A DNA stretch of 64,000 nucleotides from contig NC_088296.1 in NCBI RefSeq assembly GCF_032854445.1, forward strand, positions 25,367,897-25,431,896, given 5' to 3'. Source of the stretch: Liolophura sinensis (Eukaryota; Mollusca; Polyplacophora; Chitonida; Chitonidae). The notes beneath the pieces are model-generated. The model searched no databases, was not told the origin of the DNA, and saw only the letters and a program-made list of their open reading frames with translations. The position numbers and the translations under genes were made by a program. Below, piece after piece: positions 45,376-57,644 of the stretch; the stretch's first letter is position 1, and every line of letters starts with the position of its first letter.

Positions 45376-46030
45376 TGGTTTCACTGCTTGAGACCAACAG
45401 GATTTCTCTGTCCGTATATCTCATCACTGTATTGTTTACATGTATAAGTGAATAATTCAGTTTTGTGGTGAGGATCAAACAAAACAAATAATTAATTAAA
45501 TAAATAAATAATTACATAAATGTAAATATAGAATCAAGCGGACCTTCATGAGGGATAAATCTAACCCCAGCCCTAGCTGATATAAATCAGCACAGACATA
45601 CCCGAAGGACAAAAACTAACAGCTGTTTACAATGATATCAGAACAGATTACAACATAACGCATGTGTAGTATAAATGGTTCTTTGTACAATCTACCAGAC
45701 ATCAGAATATAACATGACACTGATTAGACAACGTTATTGATCGTGTTTCGTAGCCTGATCATTATCAGGTACTAACTGTGTTAGACCCTGTCACAGACAT
45801 GACTCACTGCCTCATCATCAGCTCTAGACCTATATGTCTCTGATGATTATAATGTACATTGTAACCTTTTGTGAGTGGTAAGAAAACAGACTTTTGGCAA
45901 CAGGCCTGGAAATTGCAGGCATATGAAATTAAATGCTCCCAAAATATCAGGAAATATAATTGTGTGGGATCAAATGTGCACTTTGGGTTAACTAAGATTA
46001 AGTACAAAAACCAGGATATAACTAAATGTT
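45376..46030. other. unique AT-rich stretch
   Basis: An A/T-rich patch of AAATAA-type repeats lies near 45.48-45.53 kb. No gene was seen. Confidence 0.4.
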
Positions 46031-46153
46031 CAAAATATGTACCCCCGGCCATGTCCCAGCCCCAGCTCGTCAAAATATGTACCCCCGGCAATGTCCCAGC
46101 CCCAGCAAGTCAAAATATGTACCCATGGCCACCTTCCAGCCCCAGCAAGTCAA
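46031..46153. repeat. 40-bp tandem repeat, 3 units
   Basis: CAAAATATGTACCCCCGGCC, ATGTCCCAGC and CCCAGCAAGT recur at 46,031, 46,071 and 46,111. Confidence 0.95.
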
Positions 46154-46237
46154 ATTCCAGTCAAATGTTTCAACTTGAAACGCTTGAATCAATTCTTCAT
46201 CTTACATATTATATAACACTGTGCTAGGTACCTGAAT

Positions 46238-46385
46238 AAATGAATGAATGCTGGGGGTCTTACGTCAATTGCACAATTTTTCAGCCAAGCGAGGCAGCGA
46301 CAAATGCCTTATTTAAAGTCTTTGGTATGATGCGGCACACTGGGTTGGCCCCAGGTCTTCCGACTTTGAGGCAGACCTCTAACTT
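46238..46385 (-). mobile_element. SINE family B copy, internally deleted
   Basis: Read on the minus strand, it keeps GTCTGCCTCAAAGTCGGAAG, ACCTGGGGCCAACCC and TACCAAAGACTTTAAATAAG, then jumps to GGCTGAAAAATTGTGCAATT, GACGTAAGACCCCCAGC and (ATTC)n. Most of the core is missing. Confidence 0.65.
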
Positions 46386-47728
46386 AATTTCTGAAAATTA
46401 AGACAGCACAATTAACTTTAGGCCATATGGTCATGGGAAGAAATGTGTGGAAAATTTCATCAAAAAGTGGTGAGCCAACAAGGGTCTTTACAGGAATATG
46501 TACACAATATATACTTACTTCAGGATTAAATGCATTTTACCTGAGAACATACATGTACTTGCTTAGAACCAGTATGTATGTAGTACGCATTGTGGAATGC
46601 CAGAAGTTTGCTCATGGTGAGCTTATAGTGAGCTTGTCGTGAGCCTGCAGTGAGCTTGTTGTGAGCCTGCATTGAGCTAGCGGCTTCCCAATGAGGAGAA
46701 TTACCCTTAATTAACCTGGTTAGTATCACATATAATAAATCAACAGTTCAGACAATATGTATACATGATGAATGAACAAATATCCGTATAATTAACTTTC
46801 AAACAACAAGAGTTGTCTTAAACACTTGTTTATACATAATGGATAGCTATAGGGCTTCGGATCTGTTAGGGCCTTGTCATACATGTGCATGTACCATCTT
46901 CAGCTAGCCTTATGACAGCACTGTGAAATGCATTGCTTTGAGCATTGACAGGATGTACAGGGGCTAAAAACCCTCCCATCCCCACAAGAAGCAAACGGCA
47001 CCTGCCACTCACACGCAGGACATGCGACTAGCGAACAGAAACTCACAAAAAATGACAGATCCATATGTGCCTAGGGGCAATACCATTTGCGATCATTTAC
47101 AGGGGTGTCAGGTTATACATTACATGTCAAATGTGCCCTTCTTCCATTGATACCCTGAACTACAGGTCATCACACAGGTCAATCTCCAATTTGGTTATTT
47201 ATATAAAGTTGAAATGTCAGGATTTCCTTCAGTGATAAAAGTGATATCTCACCGGCTCAGTTAGATATCAATTTTGTTATATATTGTATACCCAGATGCC
47301 ATGACATCAAAAAAGAGATATTTTGTTTTTTGACGTTAGAATTTGAGCTCAGCAGAATGTCATGATACAAGTTCAGTCAACTTTAATATTGCAATGTCAG
47401 GTAGCAAGACACAGCGTCACGTTAAAGACGCCATGCAGGATTAATCATCCTGGTCTATGTTAAAGTAGGGAAGGAGCTTTACACGCTCTCCAATGTTCAA
47501 ATAAATGCACTCTGACAGTTTGTCCAACATTTAGAGCGGAGACCTTGCTGCACCAATCATTCCAACTATTCATCTTTTCAATGTCATCCAAAAATAAGCA
47601 CATTACAGACATATGCGAATTATACAATGAAACATATTACAGTAAATATTTATAAACATTTATCAATACAATAACACACAAATTACACTGAAAGATGCAA
47701 CCAATTGATCTGCCTGTAAGTTTAAGGT
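46386..47728. other. unique AT-rich stretch, probably intronic
   Basis: It lies downstream, in the minus-strand sense, of the first coding exon at 47,826-47,944, so it is presumably intron 1. It includes a short GAGCTTGTCGTGAGCCTGCA-type repeat at 46,615-46,682. No second exon was found. Confidence 0.4.
46615..46682. repeat. short tandem repeat of about 15 bp
   Basis: Words of the form GTGAGCTTGTCGTGAGCCTG recur three to four times with small length changes. Confidence 0.75.
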
Positions 47729-47812
47729 AACAAACTGGACACAGACAAAGAAGGTTACAAACTTGACACAGACAAAGGTGGTTACAAACTTGACACAAAC
47801 AAAGACAGTTTT
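47729..47812. repeat. short tandem repeat, about 28 bp x 3
   Basis: GGTTACAAACTTGACACAGAC plus AAAG recurs three times, ending 14 bases from the donor site of the exon at 47,826. Confidence 0.85.
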
Positions 47813-47825
47813 TAATCAAGCTTAC

Positions 47826-47944
47826 CTTAAGTATGACAGGGAGTCGAAATCAAATCCCAATTGGGCTTGATCAGCTTCTTTGTCTTTGTTTCGAAAGCTG
47901 CCCTTGCGTCGAAACGAGAACCTCGTCACTGAAATTCTATCCAT
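47826..47944 (-). CDS. first coding exon of an unidentified minus-strand gene
   Basis: Reading the minus strand from 47,944, ATG opens a frame of 39 codons plus two bases. It ends exactly at ACTTAAG|GTAAGC, a near-consensus donor (intron starts at 47,825). The peptide begins MDRISVTRFSFRRKGSF and ends GFDFDSLSYL: a basic, serine-containing N-terminus followed by an acidic stretch, with no signal peptide, so a cytosolic N-terminus is likely. The start has A at -3 and G at +4, and an in-frame TGA lies 48 bases upstream with no intervening ATG, supporting this start. The intron is in phase 2. I do not recognise the family. RRKGSF resembles a basophilic kinase site (inference). Remaining exons must lie at lower coordinates or outside the window. 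Confidence 0.55.
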
Positions 47945-50755
47945 TATGATGAAATGTGTCGTGCACTTAACTTCTTGTTGCTGTCGTTGTCACGCACAGT
48001 ACAAAAACCAGCTCAGAATTAATACGATTAAATCAAAGTTACAGTCACACCGAGTACTCAGAGAGAAATCAATATCAGTTCAGAATCTTGAACCAATGCC
48101 TCGCACATACATTCCCATTTCCCTTTCAAATGTCGCATGTGAAGTAAACCTCTTGGATTTTTGTCTTCAATTCTTAGTCCTTGCAAAAGAAACCTTGGTC
48201 AAGCAAGGATAAAATTATTTCATCATGATGAACAGCAGTCAATATTCTTTGACCACAGAATCTGAATTTCAAAGCGAATCCACCACTGTCGTTTCCTGGC
48301 CCTCCAAAGTGTCTGAAGGGCTGTGAAGTTTGATATTTCTATTCTCAAGGCGCATACCTTGTCTAAATTTTTGCTGTTTCAAAACCTCTGCAGAATTCAA
48401 TGGTAGAAGAAAAACCACACTTTTCAAAGTAAACACGCAAGACCAGTGTCTCAAAGGAGCACAAATCAATGATTCTTTCTCCACAAGTTTTTGTCTGTTC
48501 AAAGCACTTCCCTTTTGGGCACACAGCGATAGAATCTAGATGTCAATTGGATAATCAAGTATTGACGCCAACAAACTTTTTGACGTTTAACTAACGAACT
48601 TCCAAATTCTACGATGTGTCTGGTGAAAAGTGAACACAAAAGCTGAAGTACTAACTTGGTTATTCTTCCCGTACCAGTTGGAATTTCTCACAAATTCCTT
48701 ATACAAAAGTTTCAAGAATGAAAGGTTTCAAAGCCTCACAAGTCAGAGCCTAAAATCTTAAAAAATTTAATTACTCCACAGATTAAATTCACTCATGTCT
48801 TAATTGTCAATGAGCTCTTCCATGTAATGAAAAGATTTTTTTTAAACATTCAAATTTGAACCAAAACAACTCAGATCAAAACTCAACATTGTTCCAAAAA
48901 AGAGGCTAGTTCTTCAAATGCAACTTCTTTAAAACTGTTGATGATATATAAGTGAAGTCTGCTCATTGCTTGATTTCCATCTAGTATGATTGTCTCTGAC
49001 AAAGGTGACAAGTTAGTTCCGTGTTTCACAGAAGCAGCTGAATGAACCAGTTATTTAGGTTTCCAAAAACATGCAGATGAAATTGATAGCTGTCTCTTGA
49101 GTATAACTAACTGTTCTTCCCTCTGATTATTTCCTAGATCCCAGTCTTCAAAGCTCTCCTTGTTATACAGTCTTGGAACACGAATCTTTCTCTAAGAAAA
49201 AGGTTCCTTTCTTGCACTATGACAAAAAATCCAGGTTCTGTGGGTCTCCTTAAAAACTCTTTACGGATACGATGTGTGAATGGCACCCAATTGTTTGTCA
49301 CACAGAAAGAGGAGTTACAGTTCCTTCCTTGTAGATCATGAAACTGTGGCCAAGAAAACAAACACAGCACAACAGTAAGTGTGTGGCATGATAAACTTCA
49401 GTTGCTAGTCTGCCACTCCTTCCAGCTCTCCCTGACTTCTATTATCTGTGTCTTAAGCACTCTTGGCATCCTCTGCTGTCAACAGCCTCGCAGAGCACTG
49501 GATGGACTCAAGTATTTGGATAAGCAATTTATATCATGTCGCTCCTCTGAGCCTGCAAAAGTCGGCTGCTATTGGCTGAAACAATATCCTGTTACCAGCT
49601 TACATGTATAAAGTGATAAACACCACTGATGGAGCGTGCTTTCAACGGGACGGCAGAATGCTGTATGACTTATCCCTCGCGCTGTCCGGTGAAGGCCAAC
49701 AAAGCTGCCAGTTCTGAAGTCCCACAGTGCACAGACTTAGTAATCTAATCTTTCCTCATCAAAATTGAATCAGCCGTCTGACTCTCCTTGAACAAGTTGA
49801 ATGCGAGTCAAAGCTGCTTTTATATTAATAGGCTTGGAAACAGAAAACACAGTGACGCAGTTCAAAATTTGTCATGAGCAAAACAAACCAGCTCACTTCA
49901 CTGACATGAACTAACTGTACTCCACCAAAGACACTGAATTATTTTTCGGCCAATCAGCATCCAGACTCTTACAACATAAGGATAATACCCAATCAATCTG
50001 TGTCACGAAAGTCTTTTTAAAACTGTACATGTACATTGAACATTCCTGAATCGAAATGAAATAAAAAAATGTCACCACAAAATTTGCTGTGAGTGAAAAA
50101 TTCAATTTTTTAGAACAGATTGATGAAATAAAAGATGAAACTTTTTCAGAAATATCTTCTCACATTTAAACATTGCACTTTTCTCTAAAAGATAAAGTAT
50201 TTAACAAATCCAATTCTGCTTATCAAACAAATATATTTCCAAAACAGTTCTATCTTTTCTCAAATATATCACAGCATTGAAAACAGATTAAAACAGCTGG
50301 ATGTGATCTTCCTTCCCAACAATGGCCACCAATGACAATGTTTATTTCGGATTAGCAAATCCAATATTGGCTCTTTTCTTTAAAAACTGGATTTTCGATG
50401 AAAATAGCTTGCAGATAAAAGAGAGAAAAAATACTACCTTGGGAAGCATAAATGTCAGACGGACTTATCAGATGAGTAAATCCAGGGTGTTTTAAAAACC
50501 TCCGGAAAACTTACAGCCAAATTCTTGTTGAGGTCTGCAAACAGCATCAAGGCCACAAAAACAGTGTTTGGGATGTCAGCCCAGGATGAGTGGCTTCTTG
50601 AAAAGCAGATTAGAATGAAACTTGGTGAGAAAATGGCAACAGACAGAAACAAACAACGTCTTGAAAAGCAAAGTTTTCCATGAAACCATTACAAAAACCA
50701 GCATCAGCAGTGGCTAGCTCACTTTGTGAAGTGGTGCTCAAAGAGTTAATCCTGC
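47945..50755. other. unique stretch upstream of the minus-strand exon
   Basis: This is repeat-free sequence between the first coding exon and the CpG-rich patch. It would be 5' UTR, a 5' intron or upstream DNA of that gene. Several open frames of 60-110 codons on both strands lack similarity. The absence of tandem arrays over 4 kb is itself unusual for this window. Confidence 0.4.
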
Positions 50756-51230
50756 GACAACAATGCTAATGACATCAACAGCTGTTCGGGGACGAATGAA
50801 AACTGTCGTCCTCGGCTAAACTCTTCAATGCTCCGAGACACGCTGCGGCTGTATCAATAAACTGCCGCGATTCCCCAGGAGCTTTACTCTAGTCCCTTCG
50901 TCTATTGGTGAGCAATTTGCAGCCTTCAGCTCAGCAGCGATTGGGTCGTCCGTCGCCAATGCTGCAGCTATTAGAACAACCAGATCCTATCCCAATCGGC
51001 AGCCACATCCTAACTCGTCAATACACACTAGCAGTCAATATCCCGTACGCGCTAGCTAGATACCTGGGGTTCCAAACCATGCAGTGTGCCTGTCAAACTC
51101 TATCTTCCTATCGCCTGAGCTACTTACAGCACTGGCTGCTACAAACTAAACCTTTGAATTCACGGGCTCGATCAGCTCCAGGCCGCTTTTAGACAGGGAA
51201 GGGAGCCACTGTGGCTATACCACTATGTCA
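50756..51230 (-). promoter_or_regulatory. CpG-rich, CCAAT-containing candidate promoter
   Basis: CpG density jumps here (CTGTCGTCCTCGGC, ACACGCTGCGGC, CTGCCGCGATTCC). Minus-strand CCAAT boxes lie near 50,904 and 50,940 (ATTGG on plus), and a plus-strand CCCAATCGG lies near 50,993. It sits about 2.8 kb upstream of the minus-strand first coding exon. A bidirectional promoter is possible. No TATA box is evident. Confidence 0.35.
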
Positions 51231-51633
51231 GTGCCTAGCTACTGATGCCTCCCCAGCACTCTGCGATCATCTCTGTACTCACACGCATTCTGCAATGTCA
51301 CTATGAATGAAATCAGACAAACTTGATGATAAATGTAAATAACACATGTATTTACTGCAGCTTTCACTACCATCCAATTATGTAACAATTAAGTTTGTCA
51401 ATTAGGTCAACTAGATGAATACTGAGATAGGTTTTTTGTTGATTTTTCCGGATGCCCATGCAGGTGTTAAAATAGAAATGTGTAGTTGGAAACTGCTTTG
51501 TTCTTTGTTCTCGTTATATTATTTATATTATCTGGACAATTACTGCAATATGCTCGAGTCACATGACCTGATGAGGGCAATGTACATCTATAAATTTGAA
51601 ACATTCACCGATGCAAGGTTGACAAATTGGACA

Positions 51634-51678
<45 letters not shown>

Positions 51679-52770
51679 ACTGACATACGACATACACACA
51701 GAATTGGACATTGATCTAAATGTCATATGAAATACTTGGAATTTCACAGTTCCAATATTTTTAATAACACCCCAATACTTATTTGAACACATGAATTTCA
51801 AGTCTCTGGAGTGTTGACCTGGCAGAAATGGCCAAGATGGCGTTTGCTAACGTCCAGTTCTGGGCATCACTTTTATGGATTCAGGCAGTTGCTAATAAGA
51901 TTAATTTTAAATTTAATTTGGCAGATTCTATCCATTACATTATTGCCCTGTTTAATGGATTGAAATTGCAGATTAGTCTTAAACTTTTTTAAAGAGACTG
52001 TCAGAAAATGAAGTTAATATCGACATTCAAAGAGATACATTACCCTGCCAATGAAACAATCCACTTTAATTTAAAGTTAAAGTTACCTCATAATTTAAGT
52101 ACCCGTATTACAATTATCATCTTATAGATATGATAACAATAACAGGACATGTTTCCTTTATAATTACATCTTTTGGGATGGACTTTTAACAAAATTAATA
52201 ACACAAATTTTTTAACTCAAAGATTCTTTTTTGATCATAGTGTAGTGCCAGATGGCACTTTGGCTCGGGTGATTCGGTTACATTCCTCCTTGCCTGTAAA
52301 AGGAGGTCTTGAGACTGTCACTTCCAGAGACGACAAACACCGAGTTAGACAGAGAGCTAACAGAGAGCTATCAAGCCTACGAGGCACGACACCCATTGCG
52401 CCAACAGATTCCGCCTGCTAAGCCTGTGGTAACATTTGTAGCCTTCAGGTCATCTTGCACATCAATATAAAGAAACTTGCATAAAGTTTACTAATGACCC
52501 TAGCAGTATATCAAACAATTATGTGGTTCACAAAATACGAAAAGTAGATTTGTTAGAAAAAAGGCTACCAAAGTCGTCAGCTGCGGAATGAACGCAATTT
52601 TGATGATTAATTTGTGATGTATGTAGATAATTCTACCCTTCAGCCTTAATATGGATTCTAATACATGAAAGAGACTACAGGTTATGTATTCTGTAATTTA
52701 GAGTATAACCACCAGCTATGCCATTGTGCTCAACATAAATCTAATTAGCTGTACTTTGTTAGATGCATCT
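51231..52770. other. unique AT-rich stretch with (TA)n
   Basis: A TA microsatellite lies at 51,635-51,676. A GC-richer 82-codon plus-strand frame (52,173-52,421) ends TTPIAPTDSAC with no recognised similarity. Nothing else was seen. Confidence 0.4.
51635..51676. repeat. (TA)n microsatellite
   Basis: About 20 uninterrupted TA dinucleotides. Confidence 0.97.
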
Positions 52771-53030
52771 TATCTTATTTATTTATTTATTTGATTGGTG
52801 TTGTACGCAGTAGTCCAGAATATTTCACTTCTATGACGGCCACCAGCATTATGCTGGGAGGAAACCCACAACCTGCAGGTTGCTGACAGACCTTCCTATG
52901 AAGGTCTGGAGTGGAAGCCACCATGAGCTTTGAGACCACATTGGGAAGGGGGGGGGGGGGGGGGGGGGAGAGACTTGTGGGTCATTGATCTGTTCTGGGG
53001 TGCTAGCCCCCTCAGCCAGGGAGGCCCCAA
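52771..53030 (-). mobile_element. SINE family A copy with G21 insertion in the head
   Basis: Tail-side (TTTA)n, GGTGTTGTACGC, CCAGCATTATGCTGGGAGG and AAGCCACCATGAGCTTTGAG are present. The tRNA-like end is ATCTGTTCTGGGGTGCTAGC with CAGCCAGGGAGGCCCC. A run of 21 G (52,948-52,968) lies where the B-box-proximal part should be. The GGGCAGAGCC block is missing. Confidence 0.8.
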
Positions 53031-53198
53031 GATGATACTTTACCATTTCCCTAAAAACAATGATTCTACAAGTAGACAAGGGACAATAGATCATATATTG
53101 TGTAATGACTTAATGTAAATAAAGGTCTAGTCTACGTGCTGACATTCGCATTGTACATGGTGGATACAAAACTTGGGCTCAATTTGTGCAGTACTTTT

Positions 53199-53310
53199 TG
53201 ATTTATTTATTTATTTATTTATTTATTTGATTGGTGTTTTATGCTGTACTCTAGAATATTTTACCAATATCGTGGGAGGAAACCTAACAGAGCCCTGGGG
53301 CAGGATATTT
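53199..53310 (-). mobile_element. SINE family A fragment
   Basis: A long (TTTA)n tail, GGTGTTTTATGCTGTACTC, GAATATTTTACC and GTGGGAGGAAACC with AACAGAGCCCTGGGG. It is truncated after this, and it has the same orientation as the copy 170 bp to its left. Confidence 0.8.
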
Positions 53311-53726
53311 TTTAGATACTCGTTACCCCAATATATACATGTAGAATTATTTACCTTCATAACTACTGCTGATTACAATAGCTATTAATGGATGCTGACG
53401 TCTGGGGCATGATAAGCTCAAGTTGTATTAAATTGTACAGTCAAGCTAACAAAATGAGCCTTCCAAATACTGTTTGGCTTTTTAAATGTAAATAAATAAG
53501 CAGCGGAATGACTCAGTATCACCTGACAGAAAATTCTGCCTCTGACTGTCCAACACTTTGTGAACCAGCTGTACATTTTGTGTGTTGGGAGTACCAAGTA
53601 ACCTGCCATTTTGTCATTCCTGTCACACATAATCTGCACAAATATCAATCAAGTGTATAGGTGTGTACTGTCATCTCTGGTAAAACTGTCTACTTGCTGT
53701 GAAAAAGCACAATATATTGCTCAAAT
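53311..53726. other. unique stretch
   Basis: Nothing recognisable was seen. Confidence 0.4.
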
Positions 53727-53965
53727 TCACAGTATGGCCAATATAGAGACTCACAATGTGGCTAATATAGAGAGACTCACAGTATGGCCAATAGAGACTC
53801 ACAGTATGGCCAATATAGAGATTCACGGTATGGCCAATATAGAGACTCTATAGAGACTCACAGTATGGCCAATATAGAGAGACTCACAGTATGGCCAATG
53901 TAGAGACTCTATAGAGACTCTCAGTATGGCCAATATAGAGACTCACAGTATGGCCAATATGTAGA
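53727..53965. repeat. 24-bp minisatellite, about 10 units
   Basis: AGAGACTCACAGTATGGCCA plus ATAT repeats at about 24 bp, with units duplicated internally (GAGACTCTATAGAGACTC). Confidence 0.9.
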
Positions 53966-54164
53966 CCCACAAGCTTGGAATGAGAAATCTCTTGGGAAAC
54001 TCTGTTATTAATACATGCACAATGTACACCAGTACAGCATAGGGAATGAATGAGCATGGCTTAAAGCCAACATACCTGTATATGTGTGCTAACCAAGTAT
54101 GTATAGCTGGCATCTGACCTTGAGGTCTTCTCTTCTAAATTCCTTCATGTTCAAACCTAATGTA

Positions 54165-54212
<48 letters not shown>

Positions 54213-54470
54213 GAAAAAAAATAATAAAGCGCCTTGAAAATAACATGAAGTTTGAAACTGCAGTTGGAATATAACAGAATGTAGAAAGTTAAGAAGTTAT
54301 GTAAATTCTCTTCACCAGGGGATTTTTCTCTGTTTCTTCAAATATACATTTATATATGAACAAGATGTAGTAAGCAGGAAAATGCTGAATTTGACGTAAT
54401 GCTAAGCTGTCCAAGGCTATACTGTCTATTACATTCCATGTGTACGTGTATTTCATCTGTTAAGCATTTC
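53966..54470. other. unique stretch with (TA)n
   Basis: A TA microsatellite at 54,165-54,213 is interrupted once by ACATA. No gene was seen. Confidence 0.45.
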
Positions 54471-54605
54471 TTAAAGGGGTACAGAATCGATTCTGATTGG
54501 TTGGAGTGAGGGACATTCAGGTCCAGGCAGCATGCAAAGTACAAATTTGAGCGTGACCAAAGCTGCGAGATTTAATCCAGGGAACCCTATCTCCACTGTC
54601 CTGCA
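54471..54605 (-). mobile_element. family C interspersed repeat copy
   Basis: Read on the minus strand, CAGTGGAGATAGGGTTCCCT, GGATTAAATCTCGCAGC and TTTGGTCACGCTCAAATTTG lead to CCAACCAATCAGAATCGATT. This joins the sequence found in the left part at 6.26 kb to that at 42.1 kb, which defines the element as a whole. Confidence 0.6.
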
Positions 54606-54623
54606 GCTAAACAACGCCAATTC

Positions 54624-54644
54624 TGTGTCACTTTAGGTGACACA
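54624..54644. other. perfect 8-bp-arm palindrome
   Basis: TGTGTCAC and GTGACACA flank TTTAG. It could be a dimeric transcription-factor site or chance. Confidence 0.5.
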
Positions 54645-54765
54645 TTTAGCGTCATTGTGACATATGTCTGGCTGATTCATCCTTCCTATAGATATCGAGC
54701 TACCTGAATGTTTTTTTAGTCTGATCAAGTTCTTATCAGAGAAACTTTAGTGTTGATAATTTAAA

Positions 54766-57582
54766 GGCCACTATGTGCTTCTGACAGTGCCCATACCAAA
54801 TTTCAGGTAAAAGTCCACTGTGTGCTTCTGATAGTGCCCATACCAAACTTCAGGTAAAAGGCCACTGTGTGCTTCTGATAGTGCCCATACCAAACTTCAG
54901 GTAAAAGTCCACTATGTGCTTCTGATAGTGCACATACCAAACTTCAGGTAAAAGGCCACTATGTGCTTCTGATAGTGCAACATACCAAACTTCAGGTAAA
55001 AGGCCACTATGTGCTTCTGATAGTGCACATACCAAATTTCAGGTAAAAGGCCATTGTGTGCTTCTGATAGTGCACATACCAAACTTCAGGTAAAAGGCCA
55101 CTATGTGCTTCTGATAGTGCACATACCAAACTTCAGGTAAAAGGCCACTATGTGCTTCTGATAGTGCACATACCAAATTTCAGGTAAAAGGCCATTGTGT
55201 GCTTCTGATAGTGCACATACCAAATTTCAGGTAAAAGGCCACTATGTACTTCTGATAGTGCACACACCAAACTTCAGGTAAAAGGCCACTATGTGCTTCT
55301 GATAGTGCACATACCAAACTTCAGGTAAAAGGCCACTATGTACTTCTGATAGTGCACACACCAAACTTCAGGTAAAAGGCCACTATGTACTTCTGATAGT
55401 GCACATACCAAACTTCAGGTAAAAAGCCACTTTGTGCTTCTGATAGTGCACATACCAAATTTCAGGTAAAAGGCCATTGTGTGCTTCTGATAGTGCACAT
55501 ACCAAATTTCAGGTAAAAGGCCACTATGTGCTTCTGATAGTGCACATACCAAATTTCAGGTAAAAGGCCTTGTGTGCTTCTGATAGTGCACATACCAAAC
55601 CTCGGGTAAATGTCCATTGTGTGCTTCTGATAGTGCACATACCAAACTTCAGGTAAAAGTCCACTGTGTGCTTCTGATAGTGCACATACCAAACCTCGGG
55701 TAAAAGTCCATTGCGTGCTTCTGATAGTGCAAATATCAAACTTCAGGTAAAGGGCCATTATGAGCATCTGATAGTGCACATACCAAACTTCAGGTAAAAG
55801 GCCACTATGTACTTCTGATAGTGCACATACCAAACTTCAGGTAAAAGTCCACTATGTGCTTCTGATAGTGCACATACCAAACTTCAGGTAAAACGCCACT
55901 GTGTGCTTCTGATAGTGCACATACCAAATTTCAGGTAAAAGGCCACTATGTGCTTCTGATAGTGCACACACCAAACTTCAGGTTAAAGGCCACTGTGTGC
56001 TTCTGATAGTGCACATACCAAATTTCAGGTAAAAGGCCACTATGTGCTTCTGATAGTGCACATACCAAACTTCAGGTAAAAGGCCATTGTGTGCATCTGA
56101 TAGTGCACATACCAAACCTCGGGTAAAAGTCCATTGTGTGCTTCTGATAGTGCACATACCAAACTTCAGGTAAAAGGCCACTATGTACTTCTGATAGTGC
56201 ACATACTAAACTTCAGGTAAAAGTCCACTATGTGCTTCTGATAGTGCACATACCAAACTTCAGGTAAAAGGCCACTGTGTGCTTCTGATAGTGCACATAC
56301 CAAATTTCAGGTAAAAGGCCACTATGTGCTTCTGATAGTGCACATACCAAACTTCAGGTAAAAGGCCACTGTGTGCTTCTGATAGTGCACACACCAAACT
56401 TCAGGTAAAAGTCCACTATGTACTTCTGATAGTGCACACACCAAACTTCAGGTAAAAGGCCACTATGTACTTCTGATAGTGCACATACCAAACTTCAGGT
56501 AAAAGGCCACTATGTGCTTCTGATAGTGCACATACCAAATTTCAGGTAAAAGGCCATTGTGTGCTTCTGACAGTGCACATACCAAACTTCAGGTAAAAGG
56601 CCACTGTGTGCTTGTGACAGTGCAAATATCAAACTTCAGGTAAAGGGCCAATATGAGCATCTGACAGTGCACATACCAAACTTCAGGTAAAAGGCCACTA
56701 TGTGCTTCTGATAGTGCACATACCAAATTTCAGGTAAAAGGCCACTATGTACTTCTGATAGTGCACACACCAAACTTCAGGTAAAAGGCCACTATGTACT
56801 TCTGATAGTGCACATACCAAACTTCAGGTAAAAGGCCACTATGTGCTTTTGATAGTGCACATACCAAATTTCAGGTAAAAGGCCACTATGTGCTTCTGAT
56901 AGCGCACATACCAAACTTCAGGTAAAAGTCCACTATGTGCTTCTGATAGTGCACATACCAAACTTCAGGTAAAAGGCCATTGTGTGCTTCTGATAGTGCA
57001 CATACCAAACCTCGGGTAAAAGTCCATTGCGTGCTTCTGATAGTGCAAATACCAAACTTCAGGTAAAAGGCCATTATGTGCATCTGATAGTGCACACACC
57101 AAACTTCAGGTAAAAGGCCACTATGTACTTCTGATAGTGCACATACCAAACTTCAGGTAAAAGGCCACTATGTACTTCTGATAGTGCACACACCAAACTT
57201 CAGGTAAAAGGCCACTATGTACTTCTGATAGTGCACACACCAAACTTCAGGTAAAAGGCCACTATGTACTTCTGATAGTGCACACACCAAACTTCAGGTA
57301 AAAGGCCACTATGTACTTCTGATAGTGCACACACCAAACTTCAGGTAAAAGGCCATTGTGTGCTTCTGATAGTGCACATACCAAACCTCGGGTAAAAGTC
57401 CATTGCGTGCTTATGATAGTGCAAATACCAAACTTCAGGTAAAAGGCCACTATGTGCTTCTGATAGTGCACACACCAAACTTCAGGTAAAAGGCCACTAT
57501 GTACTTCTGATAGTGCACACACCAAACTTCAGGTAAAAGGCCATTACATGCTTCTGATAGTGCCCCTACCAAATTTCAGGTT
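54766..57582. repeat. 47-bp satellite-like array, about 60 units
   Basis: The unit is ACATACCAAACTTCAGGTAA, AAGGCCACTATGTGCTTCTG and ATAGTGC. Common variants are CTTCAGG/TTTCAGG/CCTCGGG, CATACC/CACACC and GTGCTTC/GTACTTC. Blocks of several variants recur together (for example the CCTCGGG unit followed by GCAAATA units near 55.7, 57.0 and 57.4 kb). Minus-strand frames up to 123 codons are by-products. Confidence 0.97.
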
Positions 57583-57644
57583 AAATACAGTTCTCATTCT
57601 GCCTGACTGTGAGAGCTGTAACTGTTGATATTAAAAACATGTTT

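Noticed and set aside
50905-51192. 95-codon plus-strand frame in CpG-rich DNA
   Set aside because: High GC lowers stop frequency; the sequence looks like promoter DNA and has no recognisable similarity or splice structure.
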